Source: Paracoccaceae bacterium (GTDB lineage: Bacteria > Pseudomonadota > Alphaproteobacteria > Rhodobacterales > Rhodobacteraceae). From it: a stretch of DNA of 7,514 nucleotides. The DNA lies in assembly GCA_003565055.1 (NCBI GenBank), contig PXDM01000487.1, forward strand, positions 1-7,514, in the 5' to 3' direction. Shown here piece by piece: positions 1 through 7,475 of the stretch; position 1 is the stretch's first letter; each line of letters begins with the position of its first letter. The translations under genes were made by a program, and so were the position numbers. A model generated the notes under the pieces. The model saw only the letters and a list, made by a program, of their open reading frames with translations. It did no database searches and was not told the DNA's origin.

Positions 1-477
1 AACGGGGATCATGGCGTCCACCGATTTCAGACCCGTCGCCATCGGTTCATGCACCGATTTCCGGGGGATGATGCCGGGGGCCTTGACGTCGGCGACGGAG
101 CGCTTGGTGGTCTTCAGCTCGCCCTTGCCGTCAATCGGGTTGCCCAGACCATCGACCACGCGGCCCAGAAGCTCGTCGCCCACCGGCACGTCCACGATGG
201 ACTTGGTGCGTTTGACAGTGTCACCTTCCTTGATGCCACGGTCATCGCCGAAGATCACGATCCCCACATTGTCGGCTTCGAGGTTGAGCGCCATGCCGCG
301 CACACCGCCGGGAAACTCGACCATCTCACCGGCCTGAACATTGTCGAGACCGTGGACACGGGCAATCCCGTCACCCACCGAGAGCACGCGGCCCACTTCG
401 GTGACTTCGACATTCTGACCGAAGTTCTTGATCTGCTCCTTGAGGATGGCAGAAATCTCAGCAGCTTGGATACCCAT
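1..477 (-). CDS. atpA: F1F0 ATP synthase subunit alpha, N-terminal part (gene runs off the left edge)
   Basis: Alpha subunit of the F1 catalytic head, which together with beta forms the hexamer that makes ATP on the cytoplasmic side of the inner membrane; alpha carries the non-catalytic nucleotide sites. The 159 visible residues cover the N-terminal helix (starting MGIQAAEIS, like the family's TEIS.ILK segment), the beta-barrel domain with VGDGIARVHGL (residues 34-44) and GLGNPIDGKG (110-119), and the start of the nucleotide-binding domain up to SVDAMIPV. The window ends just before where the Walker A loop (GDRQTGKT in the family) would fall, so that motif is not visible. The ATG directly follows the TAA of atpH with no gap. 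An AGAGG Shine-Dalgarno site (486-490) inside the end of atpH lies 8 nt upstream, which suggests translational coupling. Identification is very secure; only the truncation by the window is unusual. Confidence 0.97.
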   Translation of the reverse strand, partial: MGIQAAEISAILKEQIKNFGQNVEVTEVGRVLSVGDGIARVHGLDNVQAGEMVEFPGGVRGMALNLEADNVGIVIFGDDRGIKEGDTVKRTKSIVDVPVGDELLGRVVDGLGNPIDGKGELKTTKRSVADVKAPGIIPRKSVHEPMATGLKSVDAMIPV

Positions 478-1038
478 TTACCCGACCTCTTTCATGCTGT
501 TCTTGAGGGCCGCGAGCTGCGCACGGACCGACGTGTCGATCATTTGCGAGCCCACCTTGATGACAAGACCGCCGATGAGGCTTTCATCGACGGTCAGATT
601 GAGTGTGACGTCCTTGCCGATGCGCGTCTTGAGCATCTTCGCAAGATCAGTCTGTTGCGCCTTCGACAGCGCGGAAGCGGAGGTAACCTCTGCCGTGACT
701 TCGCCCTTTTCGGCTGCGATCATGGCGCGCAGGCTGGCCAGCACTTGCGGCAGCGCGAAAAGGCGGCGCTTCGCGGCCATCAGACCCAGCGCACCTGCGA
801 CGGTCTGCGACAGCTTCATTTTTGCCGCAACTGCAGAGATCGCATTCGCGACCTGATCGCGCGAATAGACGGGTGAGGTGATGAGATTGCGCAGATCCGC
901 GCTGTCGGTCAGGGCGCCTTCGAGCGCTGCAACGTCAGCTTCCAGGGATTTGAGCGATTTGGACTCTTTCGCCAATTCGAAAATAGCCGTCGCATAGCGT
1001 TTCGCTATGCCCGAGGAGATCGAAGCCGGTTCGGACAC
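478..1038 (-). CDS. atpH: F1F0 ATP synthase subunit delta (OSCP homologue)
   Basis: Delta subunit, the peripheral-stalk connector that sits on top of F1 and holds alpha3-beta3 against rotation. The 186-residue product has the usual family length. It has an N-terminal helical domain (about residues 5-105, with IAKRYATAIFELAKE at 11-25) and the C-terminal OSCP signature GGLVIKVGSQMIDTSVRAQL (157-176). I chose GTG at 1038 (MSEPASISSG...). A second in-frame GTG at 1044 would begin directly against the GGAAGG ribosome site, whereas the 1038 start has 6 nt spacing and gives the SEPASIS N terminus I recall for Rhodobacterales homologues. It is first in a minus-strand operon continuing into atpA; in alphaproteobacteria the F1 genes (atpHAGDC) are normally separate from the F0 genes, which fits the absence of atpF upstream. 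Confidence 0.95.
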   Translation of the reverse strand: MSEPASISSGIAKRYATAIFELAKESKSLKSLEADVAALEGALTDSADLRNLITSPVYSRDQVANAISAVAAKMKLSQTVAGALGLMAAKRRLFALPQVLASLRAMIAAEKGEVTAEVTSASALSKAQQTDLAKMLKTRIGKDVTLNLTVDESLIGGLVIKVGSQMIDTSVRAQLAALKNSMKEVG

Positions 1039-1044
1039 GTCCAC

Positions 1045-1050
1045 CCTTCC
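1045..1050 (-). promoter_or_regulatory. Ribosome binding site of atpH that decides between two GTG starts
   Basis: On the minus strand GGAAGG is followed by GTGGAC and then GTG. The first GTG (1044) touches the site with no spacing, while the second (1038) has 6 nt. Spacing favours the second GTG as the true start. Confidence 0.65.
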
Positions 1051-1125
1051 ATCTGTTTCGCACCGGACTCGCGCAGGCCCGGTGCCGTGAATGCAACTAC
1101 TGACGCGGCATGTAAGTTCGGCGCG

Positions 1126-1154
1126 GGTTTAGCAGAGGGCTTTTCGCGCTGCAA
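1126..1154 (-). promoter_or_regulatory. Candidate sigma-70-type promoter of the atpHA... operon
   Basis: Read on the minus strand there is TTGCAG (1154-1149), a 17-nt spacer and TAAACC (1131-1126), about 90 nt before the atpH start. The -35 element is a reasonable match with ideal spacing, but the -10 element is only a partial match. A second, weaker possibility lies farther upstream around 1195-1225 (TTGTGT, 18 nt, GGATAT). Both are by-eye pattern matches. Confidence 0.35.
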
Positions 1155-1324
1155 CCGCGAAGGCGGGCTTCCGGGAGGGCTCGGGGGCGTTAATATCCTG
1201 TTAATGGGATTTTCGGACACAAGCTTGCGCTACCATTTGGCAGGGCAGGGCGGCAGGGGCTCTGCGTGGGCGTGCGTTGGGGGATTGGCACCCGCTGCGT
1301 TTATGCTGATTCTGTTCTGCCGCT

Positions 1325-2098
1325 TTAGCCGCGCGGCGGCATTGAGCCCCGCCATGCGGGCCTTGCGGTCCCCGGACGCACCGGGTCGAGAATGCGCAGC
1401 GGCTTGCGCTCGCGGATGCGCAGCCCTGAAGGCCGCGGCGTCTCGTCAACGCGTGTGGCTTCGACCAGCAAGACGCCGCCAGCGTGGTAGCGCGAGAGTT
1501 TCTGGCCGATACTCTCGAACATCATCGCCCAGTTCAGCCAGCGGCGGCGATCCTTGGGCGGAAAGAACAGCGCCGCCGAATGCTCGCCGACCGCGAAGCC
1601 GTGATCGCGCAGCAAGGTCTCGATCTGCCCCAGTGAATAGGGCCGCCCGAGGGCGAAAGGTGTGCCGTCACTGCGCGCCCAGAGCCCGGAGCGATTGGGC
1701 ACGATCAGCGCCACCTTGCCGCCCGGCTTGAGCACCCGCGCCGCCTCTTCCAGAAGCGGGCCGGGGCGCTCCGAGGTCTCAAGCCCGTGCAGGATCACCA
1801 GCCGGTCGATGCTGTCAGAGGCCAGCGGCCAGTGGGTTTCCTCGACCAGAACCGAATGGTTCGCGCTCTCGGCGGGCCAATGCATCACGCCTTGCTGCGC
1901 CGGCATCAGCGCGATGACGCGGGACGCGTCGCGCAGACAGGGGCGCAGCAAGGGCGCGGCGAAGCCGAAACCCGCAACATCGAGCCCCTTGAGCGACGGC
2001 CAGCAGGCCATCAGCCGGTCCCGCAACGCCTTTTGCGCAGCGCGGCCCAGAGACGTGGTGTAATAGAAATCCCTCAGGGCGCAGACGTCTTGATACAT
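1325..2098 (-). CDS. Class I SAM-dependent methyltransferase, substrate unknown
   Basis: A 257-residue cytoplasmic protein with a Rossmann-type methyltransferase core. SAM motif I is LDVAGFGFAAP (39-49, glycine-rich loop G43-F-G45). Next come the HWPLASDSIDRLVILHGLE stretch (89-107), equivalent to the acidic loop and strand 4 region of the Methyltransf_11-like family, and EEAARVLKPGGKVALIVPN (117-135), the classic post-motif III segment. GRPYSLGQIETLLRDHGF (151-168) resembles the helix often following in ubiquinone/biotin-type methyltransferases. The C-terminal tail from about 220 is basic and proline-rich. The ATG at 2098 follows an in-frame TGA only 18 nt upstream, so no longer form is possible, although the Shine-Dalgarno site is poor. 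It is divergent from gloB with 86 bp between starts. The substrate cannot be read from the sequence. Confidence 0.85.
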   Translation of the reverse strand: MYQDVCALRDFYYTTSLGRAAQKALRDRLMACWPSLKGLDVAGFGFAAPLLRPCLRDASRVIALMPAQQGVMHWPAESANHSVLVEETHWPLASDSIDRLVILHGLETSERPGPLLEEAARVLKPGGKVALIVPNRSGLWARSDGTPFALGRPYSLGQIETLLRDHGFAVGEHSAALFFPPKDRRRWLNWAMMFESIGQKLSRYHAGGVLLVEATRVDETPRPSGLRIRERKPLRILDPVRPGTARPAWRGSMPPRG

Positions 2099-2184
2099 GC
2101 AGGCGTTCGTCGATTCTCATGGTTGCGCCGAGCCGAGCCTTGGCCCAAGCTGCATGCAGTCTAACGGAACAAAAGGAAAATGCC
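2099..2184. promoter_or_regulatory. Divergent promoter region between the methyltransferase gene and gloB
   Basis: The 86 bp between two divergent starts must serve both genes unless transcription comes from farther inside. It contains a perfect 10-bp palindrome CTGCATGCAG (2150-2159) and the short inverted repeat TTGG-C-CCAA (2140-2148). Either could be a regulator site. I could not pick a convincing -35/-10 pair in either direction. Confidence 0.4.
2174..2177 (+). promoter_or_regulatory. Ribosome binding site of gloB
   Basis: AGGA with 7 nt to the ATG at 2185. It supports this start over the in-frame ATG at 2119, which would add 22 residues with no homology to glyoxalase II. Confidence 0.7.
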
Positions 2185-2952
2185 ATGCCTTTGACGCTCA
2201 CGGCGGTCCCCTGTCTGCGCGACAACTATGCCTATCTGCTGCATGACCCCGAGACCGGGCGCACAGCGGTTGTCGATGTGCCCGATGTCGCGCCGATCCA
2301 TGACGCGCTCGATGCGGCGGGCTGGGCGCTCAGCGATATCCTGATCACGCATCACCATGACGACCATATCGGTGGTGTCATGCGACTGCGCGAGGACACG
2401 GGGGCGACCATCTGGGGGGCAAAAGCCGATGCGCATCGCCTGCCGCCTCTGGATCACGCGCTGGTCCAAGGCGATACGGTCACCATCGGCGCGCAGGCGG
2501 GCAGAGTGATCGACGTGCCGGGCCATACGATTGGCCACATCGCCTTCCACTTCGCCGAGAGCCAGATGGCGTTTACCGCAGACAGTCTGATGGCGCTGGG
2601 ATGCGGGCGACTCTTTGAGGGAACGCCGGCGCAAATGTGGTCGAGCCTGTCGAAGCTGATGGCCTTGCCCGATGACACGCTGATCTGCTCGGGCCATGAC
2701 TACAGCAAGGGCAATGCCGCCTTCGCGCTCAGTGTCGATCCCGACAATGCCGCTCTGCACGCGCGTATCTCCGCGATGGAGGCGGATCGGCTCGCGGGGC
2801 GGCCCATGGCCGTGGTGCCGCTTGCGTTGGAGAAAGCCACAAATCCGTTTCTGCGCGCGCATCTTCCCGCGATGAAAGCCGCGCATGATCGGCTGCATGC
2901 CTCGGACGCTGAGTCTTTTGCGCATCTGAGACACCTGAAAGACACGTTCTGA
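2185..2952 (+). CDS. gloB: Hydroxyacylglutathione hydrolase (glyoxalase II)
   Basis: Cytoplasmic metallo-beta-lactamase-fold enzyme that hydrolyses S-D-lactoylglutathione to D-lactate and glutathione, the second step of methylglyoxal detoxification. The 255-residue length is typical. Binuclear metal ligands are present: THHHDDH at 55-61 (H56, H58, D60, H61), H114 in VPGHTIGH, D133 in FTADSL and H171 in CSGHDY. Family hallmarks GCGRLFEGTPAQM (139-151) and the glutathione-binding C-terminal segment KATNPFLR (217-224) are also present, which separates it from generic beta-lactamase-fold hydrolases. The N terminus MPLTLTAVPCLRDNYAYLL matches the family's opening strand. The start is set by the AGGA site at 2174. 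The gene is followed by a 173-bp gap before clpA, so it is probably transcribed alone. Confidence 0.95.
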   Translation: MPLTLTAVPCLRDNYAYLLHDPETGRTAVVDVPDVAPIHDALDAAGWALSDILITHHHDDHIGGVMRLREDTGATIWGAKADAHRLPPLDHALVQGDTVTIGAQAGRVIDVPGHTIGHIAFHFAESQMAFTADSLMALGCGRLFEGTPAQMWSSLSKLMALPDDTLICSGHDYSKGNAAFALSVDPDNAALHARISAMEADRLAGRPMAVVPLALEKATNPFLRAHLPAMKAAHDRLHASDAESFAHLRHLKDTF

Positions 2953-3125
2953 GCGGTTATTGCGCGGGCGAATGCCAAGATTTCTTGCCAGATTTGCCCT
3001 CCTTCGGCAAAGTTGAAGAAAAAGAACTTGAAGGACGGTGAATAAAACCGAAGTTTAAGACTATGAGGCGACACTGGCTGCTGACCCGATAATTCAGTGG
3101 CCACCCAAATACAGGAGCGTCTGAC
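2953..3125. other. Intergenic region between gloB and clpA with stacked inverted repeats
   Basis: No gene is visible here; in particular no clpS reading frame. The gap holds CAAGA-TT-TCTTG (2976-2987), the stem-loop at 2993-3011, and an A-rich stretch (about 3010-3060) with TTGAAG at 3013 and 3028. It should contain the gloB 3' end and the clpA promoter. I could not place a confident housekeeping or heat-shock (RpoH-type) promoter. Confidence 0.5.
2993..3011 (+). terminator. Possible weak terminator or stem-loop after gloB
   Basis: TTTGCC, a 7-nt loop (CTCCTTC) and GGCAAA form a perfect 6-bp stem 41 nt after the gloB stop. No U-run follows on the plus strand, so intrinsic termination is doubtful; it could instead be an mRNA 3' stabiliser or an operator for clpA. 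Confidence 0.3.
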
Positions 3126-5447
<2,322 letters not shown>

Positions 5448-5471
5448 TACACAACGGATGAAGTCACAAAA

Positions 5472-5505
5472 ATGCGGCGCCCCATCTTGGGCGCCGCATA
5501 TTTTA
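5472..5505 (+). terminator. Rho-independent terminator of clpA
   Basis: A perfect 11-bp GC-rich stem (ATGCGGCGCCC at 5472-5482 pairing with 5489-5499), a 6-nt loop CATCTT and a downstream ATTTTAG. A run of A (5468-5472) before the stem would give U residues in the opposite direction, so it may work both ways. It starts 25 nt after the clpA stop. Confidence 0.85.
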
Positions 5506-5524
5506 GTCGAAGGGCTATTCGGCA

Positions 5525-6301
5525 ATGCTGATCCCGATCCGCGACCATAACCCGTCGAGCAAACGTCCCTATGTGACATGGGCACTGCTCGCGGCGAATG
5601 CGCTGGTCTTCGCGCTCTATCTTCCCCTCTTCGGTGATGACCAGGCGCTGATGCGATTCTTCTTCGAATGGGGCATGGTTCCCGCACAACTCAGCGCCGG
5701 CGAGGGGGCTCTGACGCTGCTATCGCATCAATTCCTGCATGGCGATCTGCTTCATCTCGGTGCCAATATGCTGTTTTTATGGATATTTGGCGACAATATG
5801 GAAGAGCTTTGGGGGCATTGGCGCTATCTTGCCTTTTACCTCATCTGCGGGCTGGCCGCTGCCGGGCTGCAATTCGCCGCAGAGCCGCAATCGACCATCC
5901 CCATGGTCGGCGCTTCCGGGGCCATCGCGGGTGTTCTGGGTGGGTATTTTCTGTTTTACCCGCGCGCGCGCGTCGATATGTTCCTGTTTCTCATCATCAT
6001 TTTCCGTATCATTCCGATCCCGGCCTGGCTGGTCTTGGGCAGCTGGTTTGTCATGCAAATCCTTGGTGGTCTCGGTGCCGCATCGGATGCAGGCGGCGTC
6101 GCCTATTGGGCACATGCGGGCGGTTTCCTCGCCGGGGTGGTTCTGTCGCTGCCGCTCTGGCTGCGCAAAGGCGGTCCGGCCTATTGGACGAAATGCCACG
6201 GTCACCCGCCACATGCCGAAGCCCGCTACCGCTATGTCAAAACCAGTGTGCCGACCGCCGGCCGTGCCGCGCGGTTCCGGCCCAGCCCATGGCGCAGATA
6301 G
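5525..6301 (+). CDS. Rhomboid family intramembrane serine protease
   Basis: Polytopic inner-membrane protease that cleaves transmembrane segments inside the bilayer. The 258-residue product has about six or seven hydrophobic segments (roughly 17-36, 73-88, 100-118, 128-145, 151-183 and 192-213). The catalytic dyad is visible: nucleophile S131 in GASG (129-132) and H197 in AHAGG (196-200). HGDLLHLGAN (72-81) provides the conserved H77 and N81 of the oxyanion region, and HWRYL (98-102) corresponds to the family's loop-1 WR element. The cytoplasmic C-terminal tail (about 215-258) is basic and probably disordered. The ATG at 5525 has AAGGG (5510-5514) 10 nt upstream. The start lies only 25 nt after the clpA terminator hairpin, so its own promoter is not evident. 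Substrates are unknown. It converges on the metallopeptidase gene with a 7-bp gap. Confidence 0.92.
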   Translation: MLIPIRDHNPSSKRPYVTWALLAANALVFALYLPLFGDDQALMRFFFEWGMVPAQLSAGEGALTLLSHQFLHGDLLHLGANMLFLWIFGDNMEELWGHWRYLAFYLICGLAAAGLQFAAEPQSTIPMVGASGAIAGVLGGYFLFYPRARVDMFLFLIIIFRIIPIPAWLVLGSWFVMQILGGLGAASDAGGVAYWAHAGGFLAGVVLSLPLWLRKGGPAYWTKCHGHPPHAEARYRYVKTSVPTAGRAARFRPSPWRR

Positions 6302-6308
6302 TGCGCAC

Positions 6309-7289
6309 TCACCCCCGTTGCTTTGACTTCTCGCTGAGCCAGTGCAGGACGAAGCCCAGTTTCTTCCGCGTCTCGTCTGAATTGACGAACGGGTAGATAT
6401 CCGGCTGACCCACCGCGCGATTGACATGGTTCAGGGCCACCCCAATTGCCAATGCAGCGTCAATCAACGCCACCGGATCGGTCGCGCGATAGGCATCGAA
6501 ATCGGGGCCCGGCGCATCGGCCTTGCCAAGCCCCGCAGCCAGAAAGCTGTCCGTGATATCGCAAAGATGCATCGCATGCGCAGCAGTTTCTGCCCAGTCT
6601 TCATGCGGATGCGCCGCCGCATAAGGCGTGACATGCGCGTTCTGCCAGCCAGGGGGCGGGCCGTTCTGGTAATGCTCTGCCAGAGCCGCGCCATAGTCGC
6701 GCGTCTCATCACCGAACATGGCACGAAAGGCCGACAGGAAACCGTCGCGCTCACATAGCCGCTCGAAGAGAAAATGCGCGATCTCATGGCGGAAATGCCC
6801 GATCAACGTGCGGTAAGGCTCACCCAGCATCTCGCGGCGACGCACGCGCTCGGACGTATCCGCTTCGGCGAGATTGATCGTCACCAGCCCCGAGGCATGC
6901 CCCATCGTCACGTCCGCCGTGCCGCTGGCGGTTTGTTCCGCCAGCATGTGAAATTCCGGGCGCGCGCCGGGATCATCTGCCGAAAACCAGCCCCAGCGCA
7001 TCAACCCGACAAGCACATGGCGCTTTGCGGCCTCTGCCTTCGCCCAGAGCGGGGTATTTTCAGCCATCGACAGATCGGGATGCACGCTGGTCATCTGGCA
7101 ACTTGCGCATAACGTCTCATCGGCGGCGCATGTCCAGTTGCACCCGAGACTCGCGCGGTTCGCGCAGAAGCGCTGATCCGTTGCGAAACGCTCGGAGTTG
7201 GGATCATAGCCCACGGCAAGGCCACAGGGGCAAAAGCCGTTATCGAAGAACAACTCGGCATCGCAGCCCGGACAACGAAAAATCTGCAT
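6309..7289 (-). CDS. Putative zinc-binding metallopeptidase with N-terminal zinc-ribbon-like region
   Basis: An uncharacterised, apparently cytoplasmic protein of 326 residues. The N terminus is cysteine-rich: CPGC (6-9), CPC (20-22), C42, C50, C54 and CASC (61-64), consistent with one or two zinc-ribbon modules. The C-terminal two thirds contain the zincin motif HEIAH (168-172; H168, E169, H172) within an FRHEIAHFLFERL helix, followed by HEDWAE (229-234), where E234 or E230 could be the third metal ligand. This layout matches the family annotated as 'putative zinc-binding metallopeptidase' (recalled as Pfam Peptidase_Mx); no substrate is known to me. There is no signal peptide or membrane segment. 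I chose ATG at 7289 because ACAGGA lies 8 nt upstream and the protein then begins MQIFRCPGC; a TTG at 7346 is in frame but would add a low-complexity leader. It is convergent with the rhomboid gene, and an IS end lies 107 bp upstream. Confidence 0.82.
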   Translation of the reverse strand: MQIFRCPGCDAELFFDNGFCPCGLAVGYDPNSERFATDQRFCANRASLGCNWTCAADETLCASCQMTSVHPDLSMAENTPLWAKAEAAKRHVLVGLMRWGWFSADDPGARPEFHMLAEQTASGTADVTMGHASGLVTINLAEADTSERVRRREMLGEPYRTLIGHFRHEIAHFLFERLCERDGFLSAFRAMFGDETRDYGAALAEHYQNGPPPGWQNAHVTPYAAAHPHEDWAETAAHAMHLCDITDSFLAAGLGKADAPGPDFDAYRATDPVALIDAALAIGVALNHVNRAVGQPDIYPFVNSDETRKKLGFVLHWLSEKSKQRG

Positions 7290-7297
7290 GCTGGGGG

Positions 7298-7303
7298 TCC
7301 TGT
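7298..7303 (-). promoter_or_regulatory. Ribosome binding site of the metallopeptidase gene
   Basis: ACAGGA on the minus strand, 8 nt before the ATG at 7289. It selects this start over an in-frame TTG 57 nt farther upstream. Confidence 0.6.
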
Positions 7304-7308
7304 GCTGT

Positions 7309-7322
7309 CCGCCGCGCGGCGG
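7309..7322. repeat. Perfect 14-bp all-GC palindrome in the metallopeptidase 5' region
   Basis: CCGCCGCGCGGCGG is its own reverse complement. It lies 19 bp upstream of the metallopeptidase start and just before its ribosome site. It could be an operator, an RNA structure or chance in GC-rich DNA. Confidence 0.4.
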
Positions 7323-7436
7323 GTGTGATGGAAGCCTGATCGTCAACCAATTGGATTATCACGCAGGCGAAAGTGCGCAATCCTGTTCGGTGACCTTGAC
7401 CTGCCCCCAAGAATCCGGGCCATTCAAAAGGAGAGT

Positions 7437-7463
7437 TTGTTCTTGTAACGTTCGTCAGAACAA
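7437..7463 (+). repeat. Inverted repeat before the transposase start, touching its ribosome site
   Basis: TTGTTCT (7437-7443) and AGAACAA (7457-7463) are perfect complements separated by 13 nt. The right arm covers the first two bases of the AAGGAG ribosome site (7462-7467). In RNA this could form a hairpin at the 5' side of the site. Confidence 0.5.
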
Positions 7464-7475
7464 GGAGAACAGACG

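Larger units (their letters stand above)
1039..1324. other. Intergenic region between the methyltransferase gene and atpH
   Basis: About 286 bp with no convincing gene. It should hold the end of the methyltransferase transcript and the promoter and leader of the atp operon. Reading frames here lack family resemblance and ribosome sites. Visible structure comprises a G-run cluster on the plus strand (1243-1283: five runs of three or more G) and TTAAT repeated on either side of 1200 (TTAATATCCTGTTAAT, 1190-1205). I found no clear intrinsic terminator for the methyltransferase gene. Confidence 0.6.
7290..7396. other. Upstream region of the metallopeptidase gene, bounded by the IS end
   Basis: Holds the 5' leader of the metallopeptidase gene. 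Read on the minus strand, TTGCGC (-35-like) followed after 16 nt by TAATCC is the best promoter candidate, and it is weak. If the IS boundary is at 7397, everything beyond is insertion DNA, so part of the original upstream region may have been displaced. Confidence 0.35.

Noticed and set aside
49..876. Plus-strand open frame of 275 codons opposite atpA and atpH
   Set aside because: Its sequence is the low-information complement of two conserved ATP synthase genes, with no ribosome site or family resemblance.
1087..1731. Plus-strand open frame of 214 codons starting in the atpH upstream gap
   Set aside because: It is alanine- and arginine-rich, has no Shine-Dalgarno site, runs antisense into the methyltransferase gene, and resembles no family.
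2119..2184. Extended N terminus for gloB from the ATG at 2119
   Set aside because: It adds 22 residues absent from the glyoxalase II family, while the ATG at 2185 has a well-spaced AGGA and gives the canonical N terminus.
2161..2934. Minus-strand open frame of 257 codons opposite gloB
   Set aside because: It lies fully antisense to an intact glyoxalase II with all metal ligands, and its translation is an arginine-rich shadow.
3027..3067. Heat-shock (RpoH-type) promoter for clpA built on CTTGAA at 3027 and CTATGA at 3061
   Set aside because: The spacing of 28 nt is too long for any sigma-70-family holoenzyme, and no better -10 element sits at the right distance.
6292..6308. Small hairpin GCGCA-GATAG-TGCGC and palindrome GTGCGCAC at the convergent gene ends, considered as a shared terminator
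   Set aside because: The stem is only 5 bp, the loop contains the rhomboid stop codon, and no T-run follows in either direction.
7290..7346. Extended N terminus for the metallopeptidase from a TTG at 7346
   Set aside because: The added 19 residues are proline- and arginine-rich and span the GC palindrome; the ATG at 7289 has a good ribosome site and begins the cysteine-rich region directly.
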